5,438 bases of DNA from the NCBI GenBank assembly GCA_024206195.1, contig JAAGZO010000338.1, positions 1-5,438 of the forward strand. Direction: 5' to 3'. The stretch is from a bacterium (GTDB taxonomy: Archaea; Nanoarchaeota; Nanoarchaeia; Woesearchaeales; UBA10216). The notes under the pieces were generated by a model. That model had not been told where the DNA came from and did no database searches. It worked only from the letters and a program-made list of their open reading frames with translations. The translations under genes and the position numbers were made by a program. Positions 1 through 5,438 of this stretch are shown here, piece after piece (position 1 is the stretch's first letter; each line of letters opens with the position of its first letter).

Positions 1-1
1 A

Positions 2-100
2 GAGAGGTTCTATAGGTTTAGAAACTTGGATCTGTTGGATTGTCTTGAAATATCGACTCACAACTTTGAGGAGAAAGCTAAAGATAAGCAGCACAGTTAA
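2..100 (+). CDS. Possible C-terminal end of an upstream gene (partial)
   Basis: From base 2 one forward frame stays open for 32 codons to a TAA at 98-100. The peptide is charged and protein-like, and ends in a Lys/Glu-rich stretch (EEKAKDKQHS). It would leave a gap of about 100 bases before the next gene on the same strand, a normal arrangement. No domain can be recognised from so short a tail and no start is visible, so a chance open frame is a real alternative. Sequence to the left of the window would settle it. Confidence 0.33.
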   Translation, partial: ERFYRFRNLDLLDCLEISTHNFEEKAKDKQHS

Positions 101-201
101 ATGTGATGTGACATGCAGCTAGTTCTGGCGTTCTGGCGAGAAATAAAAAGGGAAAAAATGAAGATATAACAGAATAGTGTTAAGTAAAGCGAGGTATTAA
201 G
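101..201 (+). promoter_or_regulatory. Leader region of the sensor-kinase operon
   Basis: No gene is seen here. The stretch holds a perfect tandem 8-bp repeat TTCTGGCG (123-130 and 131-138), then a purine-rich run. A TATAAC at 165-170 could be a -10 box, but no convincing -35 hexamer lies 16-18 bases upstream, so the promoter is only a candidate. The GG/GC spacing does not fit a sigma-54 promoter. GAGG at 191-194, 7 bases before the ATG at 202, is the ribosome binding site of the next gene. Confidence 0.35.
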
Positions 202-1065
202 ATGGTAAGGGCTAAGTATAAAATAATTTCAGCGGTTTTATTGGTTATACTCATTGCGGTAGGTTTGCGAGGTTTTGCTATCAGCAAAGAAATAGATACA
301 GCAAAAATACTCTTGGATGTGGAATTGCCCATGGAACAAGTAGTCAGAGAGGTAGAAGTTAGTATCTGGGAAACTGCAAATTCCATTTTTTATTACATGA
401 TAGAGCCTTCAGCGATAAGCCTGGAAGAGTACACAAAGCAGCTCAAAGATGTCGAGAACTTCATGGCAAAATATGATGCTCTTATCGACACCGAACAAGA
501 GAAACAGATGGTCGCTAAGTTCCAGAATATGTGGACTGATTCGGTAACTAAAGCTGAAGAACTTATTATACTGCGTGACAAAATGAAAAAACTACAGGAA
601 AAAATATGGGATGCGATCCATGAAACAGACGACGTAATTGATTACAAGGTTCAGGTTGCTTTTGTTGAAGGTCTGCCGGATTTAATAGAGAAGGAAAAAG
701 CTGTCCGTGAAGTGGAGGTGAGTATCTGGGAGGCTATTAATGCGACCAACTATTATATCCACAGGCAATTTGACAAGCCACAGAGAGAATATCCTCGCCA
801 GTTAGAAGATGTGACGGAATTCTGGGAAAAGTATAAGAGTTTGAATATAACATCCGCAGAGGAACCTTTCATTAAAGAGTTTGACGATGACTGGAATCTT
901 TCCGTAAAGCTTATGCATGAATGTTACAGTCTTTCCGATGAATTGAAGCAAAAATATCTTGCGTTCTGGGAATCTGTACACATGGCGGATGACGTGATTG
1001 ACTTTGACATTCAGGAATATTTGAAAAAGAGAATTGAAAGCAGAAAGAAGCAACTGATACCCTAA
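202..1065 (+). CDS. Membrane-anchored helical sensor protein with two tandem modules
   Basis: 287 residues. A basic N-terminus (MVRAKYK) is followed by one hydrophobic segment at about 8-25, which reads as an uncleaved signal anchor; the rest is predicted helical and extracytoplasmic. The body is an internal duplication with a period of exactly 120 residues: V48-REVEVSIWE matches V168-REVEVSIWE, W57 matches W177, and DDVID at 143-147 matches DDVID at 263-267. Each module resembles the four-helix-bundle/CHASE3-like sensor regions found at the N-termini of histidine kinases and chemoreceptors, but I cannot name a family. No second membrane segment, HAMP or output domain follows. The start is supported by GAGG 7 nt upstream. 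Its stop overlaps the Shine-Dalgarno of the kinase gene, suggesting one operon and a role as accessory sensor or ligand-binding partner of that kinase (inference). A kinase gene that lost its cytoplasmic half is an alternative. Confidence 0.9.
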   Translation: MVRAKYKIISAVLLVILIAVGLRGFAISKEIDTAKILLDVELPMEQVVREVEVSIWETANSIFYYMIEPSAISLEEYTKQLKDVENFMAKYDALIDTEQEKQMVAKFQNMWTDSVTKAEELIILRDKMKKLQEKIWDAIHETDDVIDYKVQVAFVEGLPDLIEKEKAVREVEVSIWEAINATNYYIHRQFDKPQREYPRQLEDVTEFWEKYKSLNITSAEEPFIKEFDDDWNLSVKLMHECYSLSDELKQKYLAFWESVHMADDVIDFDIQEYLKKRIESRKKQLIP

Positions 1066-1080
1066 AGGATTTGAACTTTG
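1063..1080 (+). promoter_or_regulatory. Shine-Dalgarno overlapping the upstream stop, with TTG start
   Basis: AAAGGA at 1064-1069 overlaps the TAA stop (1063-1065) of the preceding gene and lies 8 bases before the TTG at 1078. The TTG at 1071 is out of frame. The peptide from 1078 begins with a short basic stretch followed directly by a membrane segment, as expected for a kinase N-terminus. This geometry decides the TTG start and points to translational coupling of the two genes. Confidence 0.7.
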
Positions 1081-3729
1081 AACTTTTCAATAAAAGCAAA
1101 AATTGTTGTTTTATGCGGTATCTTTCTAATTATATTTACCGTCTCTACGTTATTTCTTGTGATGTGTTCGGCAGATATTATTAAAAGCTTTAGAGTGGTG
1201 GTTAACGACACCAAAAATATTATAAGTAAGTCGCAAACTCTTTCCAAGCTCATTGTAGATATGGAGACAGGTCAACGCGGATTTATTATTACAGGCCAAG
1301 AATCGTTTCTGGAGCCGTACAACCAGGCTAATAAAGAATTTGACAAATTACTTGTGGATTTGCGAGAAGACCTTTCTGGTCGGTCGGAATACTTGAAAGC
1401 ATTGGAACAGATTGAACATCTGCGGTATAAATGGCTCGGAGCCGCTGGAGAACCAGAAATCCAGGCAAGGCGACAAGTTAATGAAACCAAGATTTCCTTA
1501 AAAACAATTGACCACCTAATCAGCGAGGGGTCAGGCAAGCAAATTCTGGATAATATCAGAACTGCCGTAGATATCATATCAACCAGGCTTAGAACAGCCG
1601 ACAAAAAGGATGAGTTGATTTTGCTTAGCCAGATAAGTAAAGACGTGGTAGATAGTGAAACTGGACAAAGGGGTTTTCTGCTTGTAGGCAAGGATATATT
1701 TCTTGAGCCTTATTACAATGGACAGTTGAACTTTAATAAACATGTTAAAGAGTTAGAAGTTATGCTGGCCTCGGATAAAGCAAATCTGGAAAAACTGTCG
1801 GTCATAAAAAACCTGTATGAACAATGGCTGGCTAATGCGGCAAGACCTGAGATACAGGCAAGAGTGGATTATGAGAAAAATCCAATATCTATGGATGATA
1901 TTGCAGAGTTGCTTGCCGGAGAGACCGGAAAAAAGATTGTTGATCAGTTGAGAAAAGTGGCAGAAGAATTTACTGATAATCTGGAAAAAGATATTGAAGA
2001 AGAGCTTGCCTTGTCAGAACGCAATACGGCTTTTACCAATGTCATCAGCTTTACAGTTGGCGGAATTGGTCTATCTTTAAGTCTTATTTTTGCATTTTTA
2101 ATGAGCAGATCGATTATAAAACCGATTAGTGTTTTGCAGAATGGAACAAAAATAATCGGAGATGGCGATTTAACTCATAAGATAGAACTAAGCAGTAAAG
2201 ATGAATTAGGGATATTATCAGATTCATTTAACAAGATGACCGATAACTTAAGGATCTCAACAGAGGTTCTCAACGCCACCAACCAGCAATTACAGGACAG
2301 CCAGCAGCAGCTAAAGGATTCTAATCAGCAACTGAACACAAACAATCAACAGCTCGAGATAGCGACGGCATATGCCAACGACATGACCGCCCGTGCCGAA
2401 ACCGCAAATACGGCCAAGAGCCAGTTTCTCGCCAATATGAGCCATGAAATCCGCACACCTATGAATGGTATTATCGGATTTGGTGAACTTCTTGCTCAAG
2501 AAGAACTAACCAATGAGCAGATGGATTATGTTAGTATGATATGTAAATCCGGAAACCATCTGCTGGCTATAATTAACGACATCCTTGATTTTTCTAAGAT
2601 TGAAGCGGGTAAGATAGACATTGAGATTGTTGAAAGTTCCCTCGAAGGCATTTTAGGTAATGTCAATTCGATGCTGAGACCAAAGGCTACGGAAAAAGGA
2701 CTGGATTTTAATATTCTGCACAAAACGGAATTGCCTGCACAAATCCACACTGACTCCACTCGTCTATACCAGTGCCTGATTAATCTGGCTAGTAACGCAA
2801 TCAAGTTTACCGAAAAAGGACACGTTCATATCATTGTCTCGCTCGAAGAGATTGAGAATAAACCGATTGTCCGATTTGACGTTGAAGATACCGGCATCGG
2901 CATCCCGGCGGATAAACAAGAGTTGATATTTAATTCATTCTCCCAGGCAGACGGTTCTACCACCCGAAAATTTGGCGGCACGGGGTTGGGACTGGCTATA
3001 ACTAAACATCTGGCGGAAATCCTGGGAGGCAGTGTTGCCCTACAAAGTGAACCGGGCAGAGGATCGGTCTTTTCCCTGCGGATACCGGCGGGAGTCAATG
3101 TTGAATCCCAGCCTGCATTGGGGGAGGAAAGAATGAAAGAATATACCCAAGAAACACCCCAAACTACGGAAAAACAATATTCAGGTAATGTTTTAGTGGC
3201 TGAAGATAATCCGTCCAATCAGAAGTTAATTGAATTACTTCTAAAACAGTTGGATCTGCAAGTTACTCTGGTGGACGATGGGCAAAAAGCTTTAGCCGAG
3301 ATCACAGAGCACCCTTATGATCTTGTGTTTATGGATATGCAGATGCCGGTGATGAATGGTTATCAAGCCACTGGAATTATCAGGAAAAAAGGATTGTCCA
3401 CTCCTATTGTTGCCTTGACCGCTAATGCCATGAAAGAAGATGAACAAAAATGCCTTGAAGCAGGCTGTAGTGATTATCTGGCCAAGCCTCTTAATCGTAA
3501 AAAGTTGCTGGAAATACTGGACAAATATCTGAATGGCGACTCCTCCCATACTTCTCTTCAAGATAACCGACATTCTCCCCAGCAGATCACCGAAGATATT
3601 GTTGAGGAAATCGAATCAGTAAAATCTCAGGTAGATGACCTAAATAAGGCATGTAATACTGAAAATGTGGTGGAAAATCCTGAGGCAACGCAATTAGATT
3701 CATCTGACACAAAAGATTCTCCCCTCTAG
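1078..3729 (+). CDS. Hybrid histidine kinase with two CHASE3 domains, HAMP and receiver
   Basis: 883 residues; an inner-membrane sensor kinase that should autophosphorylate on His and pass the phosphate to its own receiver. Domains by residue: TM1 about 9-29; first CHASE3 about 35-165 (ETGQRGF at 63-69); second CHASE3 about 166-310 (ETGQRGF at 194-200); TM2 about 320-341; HAMP about 343-395; five-heptad coiled coil 395-429; HisKA about 446-511 with H-box SHEIRTPMN and phospho-acceptor H456; HATPase about 558-675 with N-box N569/N573, G1 box DTGIGIP (604-610), F-box and GGTGLGL (633-639); REC about 704-819 with acidic E709/D710, phospho-acceptor D753, T781 and K803; then an acidic Ser/Thr-rich tail of about 65 residues. 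All catalytic residues are intact. No Hpt domain is fused, so onward transfer needs a partner elsewhere. CHASE3 ligands are generally unknown. The last codons are duplicated at 4981-5070. Confidence 0.95.
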   Translation: MNFSIKAKIVVLCGIFLIIFTVSTLFLVMCSADIIKSFRVVVNDTKNIISKSQTLSKLIVDMETGQRGFIITGQESFLEPYNQANKEFDKLLVDLREDLSGRSEYLKALEQIEHLRYKWLGAAGEPEIQARRQVNETKISLKTIDHLISEGSGKQILDNIRTAVDIISTRLRTADKKDELILLSQISKDVVDSETGQRGFLLVGKDIFLEPYYNGQLNFNKHVKELEVMLASDKANLEKLSVIKNLYEQWLANAARPEIQARVDYEKNPISMDDIAELLAGETGKKIVDQLRKVAEEFTDNLEKDIEEELALSERNTAFTNVISFTVGGIGLSLSLIFAFLMSRSIIKPISVLQNGTKIIGDGDLTHKIELSSKDELGILSDSFNKMTDNLRISTEVLNATNQQLQDSQQQLKDSNQQLNTNNQQLEIATAYANDMTARAETANTAKSQFLANMSHEIRTPMNGIIGFGELLAQEELTNEQMDYVSMICKSGNHLLAIINDILDFSKIEAGKIDIEIVESSLEGILGNVNSMLRPKATEKGLDFNILHKTELPAQIHTDSTRLYQCLINLASNAIKFTEKGHVHIIVSLEEIENKPIVRFDVEDTGIGIPADKQELIFNSFSQADGSTTRKFGGTGLGLAITKHLAEILGGSVALQSEPGRGSVFSLRIPAGVNVESQPALGEERMKEYTQETPQTTEKQYSGNVLVAEDNPSNQKLIELLLKQLDLQVTLVDDGQKALAEITEHPYDLVFMDMQMPVMNGYQATGIIRKKGLSTPIVALTANAMKEDEQKCLEAGCSDYLAKPLNRKKLLEILDKYLNGDSSHTSLQDNRHSPQQITEDIVEEIESVKSQVDDLNKACNTENVVENPEATQLDSSDTKDSPL

Positions 3730-3755
3730 AAGAGGAAGTCAGTGAAGTAAGGATT
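3640..3755 (+). repeat. Direct repeat copy A: kinase 3' end plus flank
   Basis: This 116-base block aligns without gaps to 4981-5096, with 10 mismatches by eye (about 91% identity). It covers the last 29 codons of the kinase gene, its TAG stop (3727-3729) and 26 bases beyond. All mismatches lie in the coding part; from CCCCTCTAG onward the copies are identical. A small hairpin CCTCT-AGA-AGAGG (3723-3735) spans the stop codon in this copy and in the other. The similarity stops abruptly after AAGGATT. Confidence 0.9.
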
Positions 3756-3756
3756 T

Positions 3757-3896
3757 TCCCTAGCCCATGAATATAGCGAAATGTATGATCTGGCATTTCC
3801 ATAATATCAGTTGATCGTAATAAGTTATTAGAAATACTGGAGAAATATCTGCCAAGTCAAAAGGCAGTCGTAGATGAAATTATAGCTCAATGCTAG
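3757..3896 (+). pseudogene. Remnant of a second receiver (REC) domain, internally deleted
   Basis: Two receiver pieces lie here in different frames. At 3757-3798 the frame reads SLAHEYSEMYDLAF, which aligns without gaps to [14 protein letters not shown] of the intact receiver upstream (the helix and strand before the phospho-acceptor Asp). From 3804 another frame reads ISVDRNKLLEILEKYL and ends at TAG 3894-3896; it matches [14 protein letters not shown] of the intact receiver, and 3810-3851 is about 83% identical in DNA to 3490-3531. The middle, with the Asp, Thr and conserved Lys positions, is missing, so no working receiver can be made. It is probably the scar of a lost tandem kinase or response regulator. 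The C-terminal piece is clear; the N-terminal piece is less certain. Confidence 0.65.
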
Positions 3897-3948
3897 TCAC
3901 TAAACAGGATTGATGTTCGGTAAGTGTCGTGTGGGAAATTCTAAGATT

Positions 3949-3963
3949 AAGGAGCATATTATG
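3949..3963 (+). promoter_or_regulatory. Ribosome binding site deciding the CheW-CZB start
   Basis: AAGGAG at 3949-3954 lies 6 bases before the ATG at 3961, an optimal Shine-Dalgarno arrangement. The upstream in-frame candidates, TTG 3910 and ATG 3913, have AGGA only 0-3 bases away and would add a 17- or 16-residue stretch lacking any CheW similarity. Confidence 0.8.
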
Positions 3964-4788
3964 GACGATTATTCGAAGGAGATGCCTTGGGTGATTTTTT
4001 ATTTGTTGGATGGTCAGTATGCGGTATCTGCACAACATGTACGTGAGATGGTGGCGATGCCTTCATTAACTCCGGTTCCAAAGACACCCGAATATGTTAG
4101 AGGTGTGATAAACCTTAGAGGTCAGGTGTTTCCCGTGGTGGATTTGCGGTTGAAGATGGGGATGAAATCTTTTGTTGCCGAAACTGATGAGTTGATTGCG
4201 TTATTGACCCAGAGAGAGCAGGATCATAAGAATTGGCTTGCGGAGTTGGAATTATCAGTTCGCGAAAAGCGGGACTTTAAGCTGGCGACCGATCCTCATA
4301 AATGTGCATTTGGTAAGTGGTATGATACTTTTGAAACGGACAATCGGGTTATGTCAAATTGTTTAGCGAAATTTGACGCCCCTCATCAAAGAATACATGG
4401 TATCGCTATCAAGGTAAAAGAGTTGGTAAGCGAGGGTGATTATGATTCAGCATATGAGGTAATTAATCAGACTCGCGAAGGTGAGTTGGCAGAGATGATC
4501 AAATTGTTTGCTGAGATTCGGTTGCTTGTTACGGATTCAATACATGAAATTGCATTGGTATTGGAATATAAAGAAGATGCCATAGTGGTTAGCGTTGATT
4601 CTGTTGCGACAGTCGAGACGCTTGTAGTGTCTGAGATTGAAGAAGTCCCGGAGGTAGCATCAACCTTGGCCAATGAGTGTATCGCCGGAATTGTCAAGCG
4701 GGGTGGGGATGACGATCTGGTTCAATTGTTGGATGTTGGTGTGCTAATGAGTCAAGAAATAGAAAGTTTGGTTGCGACATCTGCGTAA
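3961..4788 (+). CDS. CheW-type chemotaxis scaffold with an inserted CZB zinc-binding domain
   Basis: 275 residues from the ATG at 3961. CheW proteins bridge chemoreceptors and the CheA kinase in cytoplasmic arrays. The first half of a CheW fold occupies residues about 6-65 (VIFYLLDGQYAV, then TPVPKTPEYVRGVINLRG, then FPVVDLRLKMG). It is interrupted by a complete CZB domain at about 80-185 and resumes at about 195-270 (EIALVLEYKEDAIVVSVDSV, then IAGIVKRGGDDDLVQLLDV). The CZB signature is intact: H89 in DHKNW, C115 in CAFGKWY, and H142/H146 in PHQRIH, the three-His, one-Cys zinc site known in this family. CZB domains have been linked to zinc and hypochlorous acid sensing through the zinc-bound Cys; that role here is inferred. 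At 275 residues it is far longer than a plain CheW (about 150-170). No CheA or receptor gene is in the window. It follows the kinase by 231 bases, so it may be a separate transcript. Confidence 0.93.
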   Translation: MDDYSKEMPWVIFYLLDGQYAVSAQHVREMVAMPSLTPVPKTPEYVRGVINLRGQVFPVVDLRLKMGMKSFVAETDELIALLTQREQDHKNWLAELELSVREKRDFKLATDPHKCAFGKWYDTFETDNRVMSNCLAKFDAPHQRIHGIAIKVKELVSEGDYDSAYEVINQTREGELAEMIKLFAEIRLLVTDSIHEIALVLEYKEDAIVVSVDSVATVETLVVSEIEEVPEVASTLANECIAGIVKRGGDDDLVQLLDVGVLMSQEIESLVATSA

Positions 4789-4791
4789 TAA

Positions 4792-4958
4792 TCATCGATG
4801 GGTTGAGCAAGAGGGACTCTCTCCCCCCAGCACCTCATTCAAATACACCTCACAATCACAACAGAACCTTTCCTCTAATATCTTGTTAGGTGCTACCTTC
4901 CCATACAATATTTATGAGCCTCATTATGATAAATAGGGTCCCACTTAAAATAGGCTTT
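4792..4958 (-). pseudogene. Possible frameshifted remnant of a Cys-rich small protein
   Basis: On the minus strand two abutting frames give one protein-like stretch. Frame one runs 4958 to 4893 and reads AYFKWDPIYHNEAHKYCMG before a TAG. Shifting by one base at about 4899 lets the reading continue as KVAPNKILEERFCCDCEVYL and on to a TGA at 4792-4794. The composition (Trp, His, clustered Cys, charged residues) looks like real protein, with a FCCDC motif that could bind metal. An in-frame TAA at 4959-4961 closes the upstream side. I do not recognise the family. It may be a broken gene, or only the second frame may be used (41 codons from TTG at 4908). Its end converges to 3 bases from the CheW-CZB stop. 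A chance pair of open frames remains possible. Confidence 0.3.
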
Positions 4959-4980
4959 TTAACCACCAGAAATTTCTTCA

Positions 4981-5096
4981 CTGAATAAGGCATGTAATTC
5001 TGAAAATGAGGTGGAAATATCTGAGACAACGCAATTAGATTCATCTGATACAAAAGAATCCCCCCTCTAGAAGAGGAAGTCAGTGAAGTAAGGATT
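4981..5096 (+). pseudogene. Direct repeat copy B: orphan duplicate of the kinase 3' end
   Basis: This is the second copy of the block at 3640-3755, ungapped with about 91% identity. In the same frame it still encodes 29 codons of the kinase tail (LNKACNSENEVE, and later [13 protein letters not shown]) ending at TAG 5068-5070, followed by the identical 26-base flank. There is no kinase body upstream: the frame is closed by TAA at 4960-4962 and the sequence to its left is unrelated. It therefore looks like the stump of a deleted paralogue, or a short segment duplicated by recombination. The substitutions include amino-acid changes (T to S, V to E, D to E), consistent with a once-translated paralogue or with drift. 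Confidence 0.8.
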
Positions 5097-5146
5097 ATAG
5101 TCTATCGAGGTAAATCACTTTTGACTTATGGATTGGAGAACTATTT
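5097..5146. other. Short spacer with no recognised feature
   Basis: No gene, promoter or terminator is seen. The only structure is the left arm (ATGGATTGG, 5128-5136) of a perfect 9-bp inverted repeat whose right arm is CCAATCCAT at 5161-5169, with a 24-base loop. It lacks a T-tract on either strand and about one such repeat is expected by chance in a window this size, so no function is assigned. Confidence 0.5.
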
Positions 5147-5299
5147 TTACCCCACCTCCACCAATCCATTCAATATCTCCACCGCCTGTTTTTCATTCTC
5201 ATCGGTGCATCCATACTCCCCCCTATAATGAACATCACCATTGAAATAGGATTGATCAGTCCTTGACCAAATGATAAATAATAGATGTATCGTAGTTAT
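5147..5299 (-). pseudogene. Possible coding remnant downstream of the small minus-strand gene
   Basis: A minus-strand frame is open from after a TAA at 5300-5302 to a TAA at 5147-5149, about 50 codons. Its last 40 residues look like protein: WSRTDQSYFNGDVHYRGEYG, then CTDENEKQAVEILNGL. There is no ATG, GTG or TTG start with a ribosome binding site, and the N-terminal part overlaps the 3' end of the neighbouring gene in another frame. It is either the C-terminal part of that gene separated by a frameshift or the stump of another gene. I do not recognise the family. Confidence 0.33.
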
Positions 5300-5438
5300 T
5301 TAAAGCTACACTACCTGGATTACCAAATAGTTTCCATCCTTTGGATAAATACCGATTAACTTCATCAACTACTTCAATTTCTTTATTAACCTTATTGTTT
5401 TCCCAGAGATGTACTTTTCCCTTTTTAAACATCCCCAC
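5256..5438 (-). CDS. Small DUF1737/DUF4177-like protein (5' end at window edge)
   Basis: The minus-strand frame is open from the window edge to TGA at 5256-5258. The likeliest start inside the window is ATG at 5432-5430, giving 58 residues, with a G-rich GTGGGG just before it; the frame also stays open to the edge, so a longer protein is possible. The segment EVVDEVNRYLSKGWKLFGNP followed by a closing strand (TSIIYHLVK) has the pattern of the small DUF1737 and DUF4177 families: a helix with 'VN..L..GW.L.G', then a terminal beta strand ending in a basic residue. Their function is unknown. It is transcribed towards the CheW-CZB gene and has no evident link to signalling. The family match is a recollection of pattern and was not searched. 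Confidence 0.6.
   Translation of the reverse strand: MGMFKKGKVHLWENNKVNKEIEVVDEVNRYLSKGWKLFGNPGSVALNNYDTSIIYHLVKD

Noticed and set aside
123..140. Sigma-54 promoter in the TTCTGGCG tandem repeat
   Set aside because: No GG and GC dinucleotides with the required 10-base gap occur, and the TTGC-type -12 element is absent.
1272..1691. A 139-codon minus-strand open frame inside the kinase gene, with other antisense frames at 2526-2804, 2826-3218 and 3292-3573
   Set aside because: They lie wholly opposite a gene with complete, recognisable domains, and their translations show no domain pattern; they are shadows.
3910..3960. Longer N-terminus for the CheW-CZB protein, from TTG 3910 or ATG 3913
   Set aside because: The ribosome binding site is poorly spaced there, whereas AAGGAG sits 6 bases before ATG 3961 and CheW similarity begins only after that ATG.
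4795..4840. Rho-independent terminator after the CheW-CZB gene
   Set aside because: Only a very short AGAG-GGA-CTCT hairpin is seen and no T-tract follows it.
4887..4993. A 34-codon minus-strand frame starting at ATG 4993 inside the kinase stump
   Set aside because: It is short, lacks a convincing ribosome binding site, has a low-information hydrophobic composition and competes with the more protein-like frame at 4893-4958.
5128..5169. Perfect 9-bp inverted repeat ATGGATTGG / CCAATCCAT
   Set aside because: The loop is long, no T-run is present and about one such pair is expected by chance in this length; no terminal repeats of a mobile element are seen with it.
1..5438. tRNA, rRNA, CRISPR array, transposase or phage genes
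   Set aside because: Nothing in either strand has the repeats, cloverleaf segments or protein motifs these would require.

Overview
The window is a bacterial signal-transduction locus of moderate to low GC. It has short intergenic gaps, good Shine-Dalgarno sites and one TTG start. The hybrid histidine kinase resembles, from memory, the multi-domain kinases of environmental Gram-negative lineages such as Planctomycetota (Phycisphaerae-like) or sulfate-reducing delta-proteobacteria. That taxonomic guess is weak and rests only on protein flavour.

Layout, left to right. 2-100: possible last codons of an upstream gene. 101-201: leader without a gene. 202-1065 (+): a membrane-anchored, all-helical extracytoplasmic protein made of two copies of one ~110-residue module and no output domain. 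1078-3729 (+): a large hybrid histidine kinase (TM - CHASE3 - CHASE3 - TM - HAMP - heptad coiled coil - HisKA - HATPase - REC), starting at TTG 12 nt after the previous stop, so the two are very probably one translationally coupled unit. 3757-3896 (+): a decayed second receiver domain, missing its middle. 3961-4788 (+): a CheW-type scaffold with a complete chemoreceptor zinc-binding (CZB) domain inserted inside the CheW fold. 4792-4958 (-): a possible frameshifted gene remnant. 4981-5096 (+): a second copy, about 91% identical, of the last codons and 3' flank of the kinase gene. 5147-5299 (-): a possible coding remnant. 5256-5438 (-): a small DUF1737/DUF4177-like protein reaching the window edge.

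How it may work together (inference): the twin-module membrane protein and the double-CHASE3 kinase look like an extracytoplasmic sensing pair feeding a His-to-Asp relay whose last visible step is the kinase's own receiver. No Hpt domain and no DNA-binding regulator lie in the window. The CheW-CZB protein would couple a zinc- or redox-sensitive switch to a chemosensory array; no CheA or chemoreceptor gene is present here, so it must work with partners encoded elsewhere.

The most notable points are the CZB domain nested inside CheW, the module duplications in two adjacent sensor genes, and the scars (receiver remnant, duplicated kinase tail) showing that the locus once held at least one more kinase or receiver gene.
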